Positions 48,701-58,741 of a DNA stretch of 64,000 bases are shown in pieces. Numbering within the stretch: the stretch's first letter is position 1; every line of letters starts with the position of its first letter. Both the position numbers and the translations under genes were made by a program. The DNA is taken from contig JARBJD010000033.1 of assembly GCA_033064195.1 (NCBI GenBank), forward strand, positions 186,001 through 250,000, in the 5' to 3' direction. The DNA is from Blattamonas nauphoetae (Eukaryota > Preaxostyla > Oxymonadida). Below the pieces are notes generated by a model. That model was not told the origin of the DNA and ran no database searches. It worked only from the letters and a program-made list of their open reading frames with translations.

Positions 48701-51644
48701 TCGTTGTGCAAGCTCCAAAACGACAATGTATCACTTTGACTGTTCCACTTGTCTTTCCCTCAATGCAGCTCGCACACTGAATTGACTCTACAGAAGATGG
48801 CGCAGGGCTGTTTCGCTTGATCGACGAAAAGAGAGTGTTGGTGATGGCGAGGGAGGATGTTCCCGACACACAGATCAGCGATTCTGCTGATTTGATGTTC
48901 GTAAAGTACGAGTGACGGATCTCCGACGATCCTGCCTCAAACTGAAGCAAACAGGCGGAGTGTGAAGAGAGGTCCTGCACAACCACGTTCAACAGATTCA
49001 GACATCCACTGTCTTCAGTCGAAGCAAGAACCGACGATGGTGACGAAGGGACAAGTCGGAGCGAGCGGAGAGTGAGCTTACCATTCGCTTTGGAGACGAA
49101 GCCACTGGTTGTCAACTTTGTCGAGCGGACATTGCTGATGTTCAACGCAGATCCGACAATCTCGACGAGCTGCGAGATCTCCAACAGACTGGGCTCAGTG
49201 AAGTTGCCATACGAGAGAGTGATGAAGGTGTCCTTTGGTGGAGTGGGAAGTTCAGCGAGGGCTTCTGAAAGCGACGAGAAAGTTGGGATTTGTTGTTCGG
49301 TATCGTCTTCAGATTCTGCTGGCCATGTTCCCACTCTCATCTCGTTCTTGCTGGCTTCGACAGCGATGACTGTGACAGCCTTCAATTCTGCTTTCGAAGA
49401 CTTCGCATCTCGATAGTACATCTTTCGATTGGAAGTGCATCCAACCACAGCTGTGTTGCTGAGGAACGTGTAGTCAGTATTAACGACAGAGATATCCATC
49501 AACGTCGATGTCTGCAGATCGAATCGACAACCTTCGAAGAAACTGGCGTAGTTTGACGACAGAGTCATGAAAGTGCAATCTCTTCCTGTCAGATTGGTGA
49601 AGGAGCAGAAATGGAAGAAGGCATAGGATTGGGAGAGGAGTACAGCCGACGACCCGCCCGTGCATCGCGTGAAGGAGCACGAATCGACCACAAGTGATTT
49701 CACTTGATACGAATAAAAGACGCTGTATTGATTTTTTGATGGTGAACAGTCAGTAAAGGAACACTTGTGGAAAACAACACACATGGCTCTGTAGATATTG
49801 ATACACGGGTCACTGGCATCCGACTTGCCAGTGAACGAGAGTTCTGAGAAGTGGACCTGGTCATTGGACGTGCAATCGATTGAACAATGGTCGAGTTTGT
49901 TGTCAACAATGACTTGAGGATGGACTTCGCTACTAATTCCGAATATGCTGAGTTCTGTGTATGTGAGTTCATTTCGTGTGAATTGCGATGATTCCGTCAA
50001 AATGACGCTTCCGATGTAAAGAGAAGAATATGTTTCGAGAAACTGCGAATCGGTCACAGAGAGGTATGCAGCTGGCACGCGGTCTGACGAGATAAAGAAC
50101 AGCGTTCCAGTCGTTCGTGTGTCACCCAAAAACCGACACTGGGAGATCGTTGTGGACTGCGTGTTTGTCGTCAGGTAGAACGAGACGAATCCACCATGGT
50201 TCGTGTTTTCTGTCTCTCCACTCAACGAGAAGTTGGTGTTTGTGAGCAGAAGTGGTGCTGATGTATAATACATCCCCAGTCCCCCTCCATACTGCCTGTC
50301 CTTGTTTGTGGCTGAAGGATACCAGTCAGCGAAGGTGCACGCGTCGACAGTGTTTGTTGCTGTGCGCAGGTTGTACATGAACACACAGCCGCCATACACC
50401 CTCGCCGAGCTTGTCACGGAACACTTGGAGAAGGAGCACGACACGAGGGACACGGCGTTGCTGGATGAGTAGAAATAGAGGGCCGACCCACCAGCTAGTG
50501 ACTGCGAGGAGGACGTGGCTGTGTAGTGCATGTTTGTGAACTGGCACTTTGTGAATGTGACGGCAGCAGCGGTGATGTTCAACCGGTCCACTCCATCAAA
50601 CGTCTTCTCCGTGTATGGATCGTCTTCAAGTTCGTTTTGGTTGGAGATGCTGCGAATGGTTGGAAATGAGTGGCTGGCGATGGTCGTGGAAGGGCTGGGG
50701 GAGATCGACGGGCGTTCGGAGGATGTCGTGTGGCACCAGTCGAATGTGCTGTTCGAACAAAGAAATGACCCTCCTCCATTCACATCGCGCAGCACACTTC
50801 CCGAAAGATGGTTGTTGCTTCCCCAAACTGCACATCCAACCATTCTCTGCGAAAACAGCGACGACGCTGCTTTCACTTCCCCAGGCAGAGATGACACATT
50901 CAAAATTTGCATTTCTGACACCGATGTCGAGATGCCCTCAAAAGAGCGGATGTTGTTGTGATGGTTGGTCTGCGACACGCACACACCATCTGCCCCAACC
51001 ACTTTCATGTTCGCGATTGTCGTGCCAACTATGTTCAAATCGAAAGCATCTGATGAGCTGTTTTTCCGCATCTCGTCCACAATTGGCGTCAGATGACCAA
51101 CTGCATTCTTCAGCGTGCACCAGGTCAATGTGATCGACGACGAGATTTGGGCGGAGGGAGAGTTGGATCTGAGAACGAATATTGAGTTCACAGCCGTCCA
51201 GAAAAACTGGCAAAATGAGATGTGGACAGTCGATGAAGCAAGCATGGCACATTTCACGTCCTGATTGGCAGACACGGATGACAAGTCCATGACGACACGC
51301 TGAACAGACAGTGATGCATTCTGAAGATGGAAAAGGCTGTGAACTTCATATGATTGATGAATTTTGCTTTCTTCTGTGACTAGATTCCTTTCGTCACGGT
51401 TTCCATCCAGATATCTCAGAAATGTTTGGTGGTCACCCTTCACTGCCAAGCTCGATGAAATAAGTCGAAAATCGTGAGAGTGAACAACACCATCCGGAAG
51501 AGAGATGTTCTGCGAATTTGATGATGATCCATTGCGGAACGATGGTGTGAGGAGATTGTCCAAGTTGAATGTTGAAGAGTGAATTGGAGAGACATGAGTT
51601 CTCAGAATGGTGGTGAGAATAGGGACGAGATAGATCAGGATCAT
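45651..51644 (-). CDS. Host gene D: giant secreted or surface beta-helix ectodomain
   Basis: The ATG at 51644 opens a signal peptide (MILIYLVPILTTILRTHVSP). The remaining 1970 or so residues are Ser/Thr/Cys-rich beta-helix repeats with recurring CxF/xxC turns (for example SLVSCSFSKCSV). The family signature DVNGGGSFLCSNSTFDWCHT lies near residue 295. At least two later beta-helix modules begin with a Cys-rich motif (NCGSDTFKCSILNAAF near 1855). There is no membrane span. The frame stops just after crossing into C's frame. The simplest reading is one gene of about 3200 codons with a single frame change near 45,690. Alternatives are a secreted D plus a separate C, a short unusual intron or a programmed shift. 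Probable role: adhesion or surface coat. Confidence 0.75.
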   Translation of the reverse strand: MILIYLVPILTTILRTHVSPIHSSTFNLDNLLTPSFRNGSSSNSQNISLPDGVVHSHDFRLISSSLAVKGDHQTFLRYLDGNRDERNLVTEESKIHQSYEVHSLFHLQNASLSVQRVVMDLSSVSANQDVKCAMLASSTVHISFCQFFWTAVNSIFVLRSNSPSAQISSSITLTWCTLKNAVGHLTPIVDEMRKNSSSDAFDLNIVGTTIANMKVVGADGVCVSQTNHHNNIRSFEGISTSVSEMQILNVSSLPGEVKAASSLFSQRMVGCAVWGSNNHLSGSVLRDVNGGGSFLCSNSTFDWCHTTSSERPSISPSPSTTIASHSFPTIRSISNQNELEDDPYTEKTFDGVDRLNITAAAVTFTKCQFTNMHYTATSSSQSLAGGSALYFYSSSNAVSLVSCSFSKCSVTSSARVYGGCVFMYNLRTATNTVDACTFADWYPSATNKDRQYGGGLGMYYTSAPLLLTNTNFSLSGETENTNHGGFVSFYLTTNTQSTTISQCRFLGDTRTTGTLFFISSDRVPAAYLSVTDSQFLETYSSLYIGSVILTESSQFTRNELTYTELSIFGISSEVHPQVIVDNKLDHCSIDCTSNDQVHFSELSFTGKSDASDPCINIYRAMCVVFHKCSFTDCSPSKNQYSVFYSYQVKSLVVDSCSFTRCTGGSSAVLLSQSYAFFHFCSFTNLTGRDCTFMTLSSNYASFFEGCRFDLQTSTLMDISVVNTDYTFLSNTAVVGCTSNRKMYYRDAKSSKAELKAVTVIAVEASKNEMRVGTWPAESEDDTEQQIPTFSSLSEALAELPTPPKDTFITLSYGNFTEPSLLEISQLVEIVGSALNISNVRSTKLTTSGFVSKANGKLTLRSLRLVPSSPSSVLASTEDSGCLNLLNVVVQDLSSHSACLLQFEAGSSEIRHSYFTNIKSAESLICVSGTSSLAITNTLFSSIKRNSPAPSSVESIQCASCIEGKTSGTVKVIHCRFGACTTSGRAGAIDLEKNDATSAVEMSYCCFDQNTAGPSVLNASKGDDVVLNSFAAYKTRLDYSTIQSFPSLHSFLIDSEHPIVPPPAFLNVEAGSNSALTWTYRTSNLDKSFLSTYTLQFLLETRLQNNVNTQIRTNTPIPQSMSPFVSRNSTVQVSLNDNTRSILTVTQKDVVFITLQNATLSFKYLQFAFQQLTVPAFQCDKDSSILFESTRLKLNNPILTAPFVESVGPLVFVKSQVFIQAITLDNTPFVRLIRAWNDGTLEYTSNTPLLAGALNTPFIICENVKNVTIQSLKINSSFVNSASFVSATDSTITIKYNNIQTLKSTAKGGFLFLMNGSVKFDSGAANSSSATQGGVVYSERSKVSINDGTYSNCQAEEGGVAFVVSSTLYVYGASFVSNSAKTGGVFWFDFGTNLTASLTSRHSNHTSSTATHVDENGVGCGKGGAIFVKGTTTSKTPLDLLRSHFDGNTAAFGNDVFVEESVLGTTGPNLLKDCLGDSHSRVPHLEISTANLNESEFFRISDFIPFPTMQIELSTSTAKAAACKWSFKPYCKTIQQALEFLQSTAPNGSLFQRHCVQRNSSMTTEPVVLDQHDLHYSGETAIITNPFALSLSAVEGVVFTIDDESRLTVERIEFSLTSSHQVVLVNSKDGRVVINNCFVKTESDTTTSKTPISSNGDSLIMNTVSFSPTLTSSLAALSAPLVRFAPKASEEGQLGSGTFKATNTRLTNLTFEGTTMIELITTGDVTFSTPNIVNVNSDQQEGIFLTLKGQNFKTQLKPEQWDNNLKTTAHLTSLLGEDVLMDEDDKWREGSLVYWLVSPSIVIQVGAEENAVDHPNCGSDTFKCSILNAAFRSAILNNLPTLTLLTSTTLSSELLATSSLLIKSSSETQEIVFDESGLIKVANLALKLSFESIIFTAAQTCQSGTLFVIEEGEFSFSSCVIGATSSETALVLPASTTTLIEVKASGTLTLIDTLIQHIDFSHAALGTAIRLHLGATVSSSGTKPISHLIESSWKPRAG

Positions 51645-52281
51645 AGGTGATTTAGATATCCCGTACTCGGTTGGCAAAGATCGAAGACGATGCGAAAACG
51701 AATCAGACTGATTAAAGGGATGGATCGAGCCAAATCACAAGGAAGTGGAAAATTAGGTAAGATACTCGTTTGACAGTCTCCTTTCCGGAACTGGAATCCG
51801 AATAGAGCACAATCCAAAGTCGTTGCATCGAATGACTCGATCCAACCATAACACGGTTCTCTTTTCAGAATGCTCCCAACTCAACCACAATCAACCATTA
51901 TAAACTCGTCCGGAGCTGACCTCACCTCGGACGGACTGGTCTGGATCTTCTCTGTTGCATTTCAATCGTCATTCGCATTTTCATTTTCGGAGATCCATTC
52001 TCGTTCATTTTCTCATCTTTGCATTGACTTTCTGTTTCTTTTCGATGCTTCTCGACCATCTTGAAATGATCTCCCATAGATGGAGGAATTCAGAAGATGT
52101 GAAAATGAATTCAAAAGTGGCGATGACACTCTCCAATTCAAGATCGCTTTCTCTGTGTTCAACATTCTCGGGTCAGGTCTGTCCCATGAATGTTTTCGAA
52201 ATCTTTGATTTCTTTGTGAACTCTGTCCTTTGTTTTTGATTGACAATTCTCCCTTCTTATGCTGTTGCAGAATCATCAAAA
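51645..52281. other. Divergent intergenic region between D and G
   Basis: It contains the upstream regions of D (minus) and G (plus). A possible extra 5-prime exon of G lies at about 52106-52172 (an ATG followed by MNSKVAMTLSNSRS, ending before GTCAGG, with a 3-prime splice site TTGCAG at 52270). It would join in frame, but it cannot be confirmed by eye. No TATA box or RNA gene was recognised. Confidence 0.35.
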
Positions 52282-54114
52282 ATGAAAGAACGAAGTGAGA
52301 TTGGGATTCGGAGTGGATTGTTGGAGAGATTTTCGGAACGTCTTGCTTCGAACTGCCCAACACCTCTTTCGGTGTGTCTCTTTTCTTCTCTCCATATGAT
52401 GATCTTTCCGTTGTTTTGTTTTGGATCGTGTTCAGGCCGTTCTGTCGAGTGTGATTGGAGTGATGGTGACATCGGTGTCAGAAGGACGACAGAGACTTCG
52501 CAGTGACTTGATTCCTTCACTTCTTGCCCTCACCTCCGTTTGTTCCTCTCTTTCTTCATTTCCTCTCATTCTCCTTGTTTCTCATCTTTTCGTTGTTGTT
52601 ATTGTTGTTTTTGTTGATCAGCATGCAGACAGTTCGTTGTCGACACCAGCCGCACACTCAATTGGGTATCCTCTTTTTTCTCTTCTTCATCATTCTTTCC
52701 TCTTGCCTCACGTTCTCTTTTCTTCTGTTCCGGTTTGATTTGTGTTTGGAGTCTTCTGTGAGGAGGAAGTCTTTCGTCGATGGAGATGGAGGGAGTGCTG
52801 AGTTCGGGAATTGTTGAGAGACTTTGCACTCGAATCGAAAGCGACTCTCGCGAAGTGGATCTTGAGCCGACACTTCTTGTTCTGGACCGATTGTGCTCTG
52901 GATTGAAGAAAATGATCTCGTCTTCATCCCAACCACGTGAATCTGAAGAAGCGAAGCCGAAAGGAATGGATGAGCAACACGAGCCCTTTGCGATGTCTGA
53001 TCGCTTCTCTCTCGTCCAACGCTGTGGATTTGCACTCACTCGAATCGAGCAGGCCGTTGTGACATTTGGGCGATCGTTGGAGAAATTCGAATGTGACGAG
53101 CAAGTTCGTGTTGTACAAGACAGAGTTGGGGGAATTGTGTTCCGCCATTTCTCATCGTCGATCGCATCTTCTTTTCCGAAAAAGATTGGAGCGATTGGGA
53201 TTGACTTGGCAGCTGTTCGAAGGGAGATGGATGACAGAATGAAACAGATCGAGACGGATCAAGAGATTCTACGAATAGAACGAGAGAAGGAGAAAAGAAC
53301 GATGGAACTTCGAGAGAATGAAAGGGAAAGAGCAGCGCAGAAAGCAGAAGAGGAGAGACAGAGAGCGTTCTTGAGGAAGATGAGAGAGATGCAAACAGAA
53401 AGAGAGAAGGAGAAAAGAGAGATGGAAGAGATGAAGAGGATGAATGAACGATTGATTGAGAAGGGAAGACAACAGGAAGAGAAAGACAAAGCAGAGGAAC
53501 GGAGGAGAAAAGAAGAAGAAAGGATCAGAAAGGAAGAAGAAGAGAGACGAAGGAATCTGAAGAGAGGAGCAGCAGCGATCGAAGTTTTCCAACAAGACAA
53601 GTTCACTGTCGCTGGAAATGTGTTCAGAAAGACAGCAGATGACAACTACCATCTTCTCTCGCATTCATTCGGAGCAGTCGTCGTGCGATTCACTTTCATC
53701 ATTCGTGCCATCTCCGCATCATGGTCATTCGGAGTGATCTCGGCAGATCTGACAGAACAAGCTAAGACATCACAGAAATGGTTCGTGAACATGAGAAGGG
53801 GAGCTGGATGGGATTGCTATTCGGATCAACGTTATTCGATACAGAACGGCAAATCCTCATACCAAGGAACAGCATGCAAAGTGGGAGCAGTTGGACAGCG
53901 CGTGGTGTTGGAGGCCGATGGACGAGACGGAAAGCGAACACTTCGACTGTCACTTAATGGAGAGACGCAGCCAGTCTTCTTCTCCAACACTCCTGTCCCC
54001 TTCCGATTCGTTGTCGATCCATGGAGAAGTGGTGACTCAGTTGAGATTGTCTCGACGGAAGTGTTGAGAGAGGCGTCGATGGTTGGAGGGAGTTTTGAAG
54101 TGAAGATGGACTAA
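52282..54114 (+). CDS. Host gene G: coiled-coil protein with SPRY-like C-terminal domain, three introns
   Basis: Inferred exons are 52282-52371, 52436-52537, 52622-52665 and 52770-54114. The introns are 64, 84 and 104 bases, with GTGTGT, GTTTGT and GTATCC starts, T-rich bodies and AG ends, and the frame is kept across all joins. The protein begins MKERSEIGIRSGLLERFSER. It has an N-terminal helical part, then a highly charged coiled coil (roughly 170 residues of Glu/Arg/Lys heptads at 53200-53570). It ends in a beta-sandwich of about 170 residues (FTVAGNVFRKTADDNYHLL, SWSFGVISADL, LRLSLNGETQPVFF, VPFRFVVDPW) with the order of a SPRY/concanavalin-like fold. Partner unknown; the third intron's acceptor and the first exon are the least certain. 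No signal peptide, so probably cytoplasmic. Confidence 0.65.
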
Positions 54115-54505
54115 TCCGAGCTCTTCTCTCATCTCATTCAATTTCATCTCATTGTTCTTCATTCTACTCATTCTTTCAAGAAACCTTCTTTTTATTGACT
54201 GTAGAGACGTCGAGAAAAGAGATGTACATCATTTGCGTGGTAGAATCGATGATCATTATTCTATCCACAGATTTGACACAGAATTTGGTTCAAAATTTGA
54301 ACATCCAAACGATCACACAATTTGTCATATAGAAAGGTGACGACACAGAATAAGCATTGAAGGTCCCAGGTTCACATTGACATTCTTGATTCTGACCATT
54401 TTTCTTTTTAGTGTGATCAGACAATGGTTTTTCCATTTTAAGGGTATGATCTCACGTCATTTTATTCTCCCTTCATCGATCGCTCGTCCACTTTCCTTGA
54501 TTCAA
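54115..54505. other. Spacer between G and E
   Basis: 3-prime flank of G and 5-prime flank of E on the same strand. An in-frame ATG at 54446 could extend E upstream by 20 residues. Nothing else was recognised. Confidence 0.35.
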
Positions 54506-57500
54506 ATGCTGATGCTCATATGGATTGTTTTCTGCCTTCTTCAACACCTCTTAGCTCGAACAAGCCCTTCGCATCCGAACCAAACGCTCACATCTTTTCT
54601 GAACCCCATGTCAAACTCTACACATCCAAAAACGAACGAAAATGAGTTTACCTCCCTCCCAGAAGGCACATACATTGGAAACAACATTGATATCAGACAC
54701 AGATCACTTGAACTGTCCGGCGAACAATCCGAACATAGAAACAATAATCATCCCTTCATCTGAACCTCAGTTGAGGACAAATGTCGATGGTGACGACATG
54801 GAAACAGTTGAGAATTGCATGTTCTCATTGACCAACTCCACATTGTCATTGAAATCGCTCGACTTTTATCTCGTCTCCAATTCTCGCCAACCAAGACAGG
54901 AGAAGAACAACGCACGTGCGGCAAGACTGGCGATTGTTTCGGGCAGCATTCTAACGATCTCTTCAAGCATAATTGAACTCTCACCATGGACAAGTGCGAT
55001 TGTGATTTCTCCATCGACAATCGAGGAATCAGGAGCGGAATCGTCAGTTGTGGTTCTGAAATGCTCGATCTCGAGTGAAAAAGGCCAGCTGCGTGGTGTT
55101 GTCGAAACATTTGCATTTCCATCCTTTGAGTCGTCAGTTTCCGTGTCGCTTGTTGACTGTTCTTTCAGCTCGCACAAAATTCTCGGAAAAGACGGGATTG
55201 GTCTCTCTCTAACACGTTCACCTCGAAAAGGTGAGAAAGTGACTGGAATAATTTCATCATCGCTGATTGGTTGCTCATTTGTGAACATGAGTTCGATTGG
55301 CTCGTCCCGCCAGCCACGCCTTCCGAATCTGAATCAGATGATGTTGGGATGTGTTGTGTCATTGACAAGCTCACATTTTTCTGGATCGACCATTCGAGAC
55401 ATGAACAACGGAGGCTCCGTATTGTGCTCGAATTCTTCCTTCTCCTCCCTCCTCTCCTCCCCCAACACCGACACCAACGAACCATCCTTCATCACCACGC
55501 CTGGCGACACTCCTCCCTTCGTGGATGGGGATGCATATTCATACACGAGCACCGATGGCGATTCGAGCTCATCCATCTCCTTCTCCCACTGCCACTTCAC
55601 CAGCCCCAACTATGCCTCGAATGTCCGCCCGCTCACCTTCGACGACTACCCTGGCTCCATCGCTCTCCTCTCCTGCTCGTTCACAGGCGCTGCTCGTCCA
55701 GACGACCATCCAGATTATGATCCTGATTGTCCAGAAGAATCAGGCGGAGGTGCATTTATCAGTTCAGCATCGACTCCACACACAACCCATGTGAAGGTCG
55801 AATCGTGCAATTTCACCGACTGTTCAGCTCCCAAATGCGGAGGCGGGCTGTTCATTTCGACCACAGCCATCGTCACTGTGACTGGATGCCGCTGTGTGGG
55901 GTGTTCTGTCACAAAGAACGAAAACAGAGTTGCGGGCGGTGGCATGTTCATCAAACTCTCTTCAACACCAGGCTCGACCGTGTCAGACCTGTCTTTTGAA
56001 TGGTGCACAAGTTCAAGCTACGCTGGAGGGCTTTCTGTGGAAGATGTTGAAAGCACACATCACATCACCACACTCTCGTTCAAAGAATGCTCAGTGAGTT
56101 CGGCAACATATCTTGTTGCAACCTCACACCTCAAGTTCGAAGATTGCTCGGCATCCGAAAATGGAGGTGGATTAGCTTTCGTGTCGTCTCGTGGTCCGCT
56201 CTCTCTCACCGACTGCGAGTTCCTCCGCTGCAGGGTGACGAATCCTGACTCGCATTTTTCAAGGGGAGGTGGACTATCCGCTGATTCATCCGAATCAACA
56301 CTCACTGTGAAGAATTGTAAGTTCATCGACTGTTCTTCGACTACACTTGGTGCAGCAATGATTGGGGTGGCAGGTCGATTTGAGTTATCTGACTGCCTCG
56401 TCAGGAACTGTTCGTCAAAGACGAGTGGAGCTGTCTGTATCATTCCTTATTATGGTTGTCATTCACCGATCGCTCTTAAGAACGTTCTCTTCGTTGGGAA
56501 CACTGTGAGTGACACACCAACATACTTTGACGATGAAGAGGCGATGAAAGACGCTGTGCAGTTTGCAGACTTTCTGATCGAAGACGAATTCAACGAAAGT
56601 CCAACTGAAGTGACAATCAGTGATTGTTGGACCACAACCACACCGAACACAGCCGGGATGTATTCATCCGAATACGATCCTGAAACATTATTCCTCACAT
56701 ACACTCGCGTGGAACTCACTGCCTTCCACGAGGTGGGACCGTACCTGACACAGAAAGTGGAAGCGGTGGTTGATGTGGAGTCTTGGACAGTTGAGGTGAT
56801 TGTGAAGGGGAGGGTGCCATTGGAATCACAGATTTATGAAATGACAGTGACAGAAGAAGAGGGAGGAGCTAAAATGACAGGACAAGTGCGGTTCAGGGAT
56901 GGGATTGGGTCACTGCTGCCATCGTCGAGTCTGAACCTGCAGTTCTCGACAACATACACCATCACTTCGATTGTGGGGCTTGTCCCATCATCATCTTCGA
57001 CGACGACGGCGAATGGAATCACACTGACAGCCGAAGCGTGGGCGTTCAACCTCAATTCGAATCCCGCCTTCGTCTCATTCACCACACCCGACGCACCAGC
57101 AGAAACAAGCATTGTTGTGGTTGCTGGTGGTGGATCAGACTCGATCGATGAGTGTGGAGGAGAAGACTTGCCATGCCGAACAGTGTGGACAGGTCAGATG
57201 GTTGGAAAGGGGAAGGGAGGAGAGTGGATTCGAATGTTGGTGCGAGGGGAGGCGGAGATGGGAGAGGGCTTCTGGATTGGAGGGAATGTGAGGATGACGC
57301 TTTCGAGTGAGTCGGCAACACAACGAAGCCGAATTGTGATTGGACGATCGTCGTTGAGCTCGATGGATGGGATTGTGTCGATCTCGTCGTCGACAGTCGA
57401 AGTGAGTGATCTGAAAGTGATTGTGCCATCGTCAGAAGAACACCCGTCGTCCGGATGGGTGTTCGTTGTTGATTCGGAAGGGACACTTGAAGCAAGCTCG

Positions 57501-58280
57501 ATTGGAGTGAGTGGAAATGGAGAAATTGGGATTGGGCTTGCAAAAGTGAAGAGTGGGAGCAGCCGATTCGCTTCTATCTCGATCTCATCCGGATCTTCAT
57601 TCGGAGTTGGAGTGGTTATGGGAGAAGGGAAGTGGAGCACGATTTCGATGTTGATTTGTGATTTTGTTGTTCGCGACACGACAACATCGAACTCGCCTCT
57701 GATCTGCTTCTCGTCACTCTCGCCCGACTCGACCTTCTCGATGGAAGGAAGCCGTTTTCAGAAGACTCATCGTTTGGTTGGATCGTCATCGTCGTCGTCG
57801 CCAGATGGAAATGGAGATAGTCTGATTGAAGTTTCGACAGCTCAACCGACAACTGAAATCTTCAAGTGTGTATTCGAATGGAGTGGAGTGGCAGATAGAT
57901 CTGGAACAATCACTCGCTCTGCTCTGCGCGTCACACTGAACTCGTCGTCATCGTCGTCGTGCTCGCTTGTGATCTCGTCTTGTCTGTTTTTGGACTCACA
58001 TCCTTCGTCGTCGCTGTCAGGGTCGCTGCACATCCGAGTTGTGTCTGGCCACACGACGATTGTGTTTCGGGAGAGCTGGTTTGAGGAAACAACACCAACT
58101 CACCCGTGGACACAGAATGAAACTAGAATTGCTTGTCTGGACTGGACTCGCAAACGAGTCGAAACATTATCAACGAGTGTGAATGGCGCGCTGATTGAAT
58201 ATTCGAACGAAATCCCGATTGTTGTTCGTCGTCGCGGGATGTTCTCGAACTGCAAGTTGATCATGTCGCAGAAATCGTAA
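54506..58280 (+). pseudogene. Host gene E: paralogue of A, ectodomain only
   Basis: The ATG at 54506 opens the signal peptide MLMLIWIVFCLLQHLLA and, about 40 residues on, the A-like segment LPEGTYIGNNIDIRHRSLEL. The match to A then continues in another frame from about 54,745 (IIIPSSEP onward to 58280), so one frame change lies at 54,735-54,760. The main frame is beta-helix with DMNNGGSVLCSNSSF as in A. Ig-like sequence follows (PLESQIYEMTVTEEEGG), then a second helix opening with the module ECGGEDLPCRTVW. It stops at 58280 without the membrane span, linker or kinase-like tail that A, B, C and F have. Stretches of DNA are nearly identical to A (for example 55430-55500 with 2160-2240), so the two diverged or converted recently. 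A broken copy, or a soluble decoy form if the frame change is an error. Confidence 0.65.
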
Positions 58281-58741
58281 AGCAGCATTTCTTTTGTCAT
58301 TTTGTCTTAGTTATCATCATTTTATTTTGTGTTTCATTTCATTTCTATCTTATTTATTCTGAACTATCTTTGCTTTATGTGCTGACTGAGCCAAACAAAC
58401 ATTTCAGGGGCATGATCTCTTATCCTTCTTTCAGACTTTCATCGATTAAACAACGACACCCCCACACCAATCATGAAGATACGTTTTGTTCAAAGCAGAT
58501 CATATCATGATCAAAAATAGCGATGGCTGAGAATGAATCAAGATCAATGTGAACGACACCAATCAAAAGTGCGAAGAACAACAAACCACTGAACGGAACA
58601 GAAAGAGAGATAGTCAAGATTTTGAAAAGGAAGGGTGATCAGAATCAGCTGATAAGAAAGATAGAAGAGTCAATGACGAGGATGGAGTGAAGTGATGATG
58701 GCAAGAGAGTGAAGTGAAGATGTGAATGGAAATGAGGAGAG
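58281..58741. other. Convergent spacer between E and F
   Basis: Both genes end here. It is T-rich at the left and A/G-rich at the right, that is, pyrimidine-rich in the sense of each 3-prime flank. No gene or terminator-like hairpin was recognised. Confidence 0.4.

Noticed and set aside
53259-53664. Ser/Phe/Leu-rich minus-strand frames of 128 and 131 residues
   Set aside because: They are shadows of the Glu/Arg/Lys coiled coil of gene G, whose codons read as Ser/Phe/Leu on the other strand.
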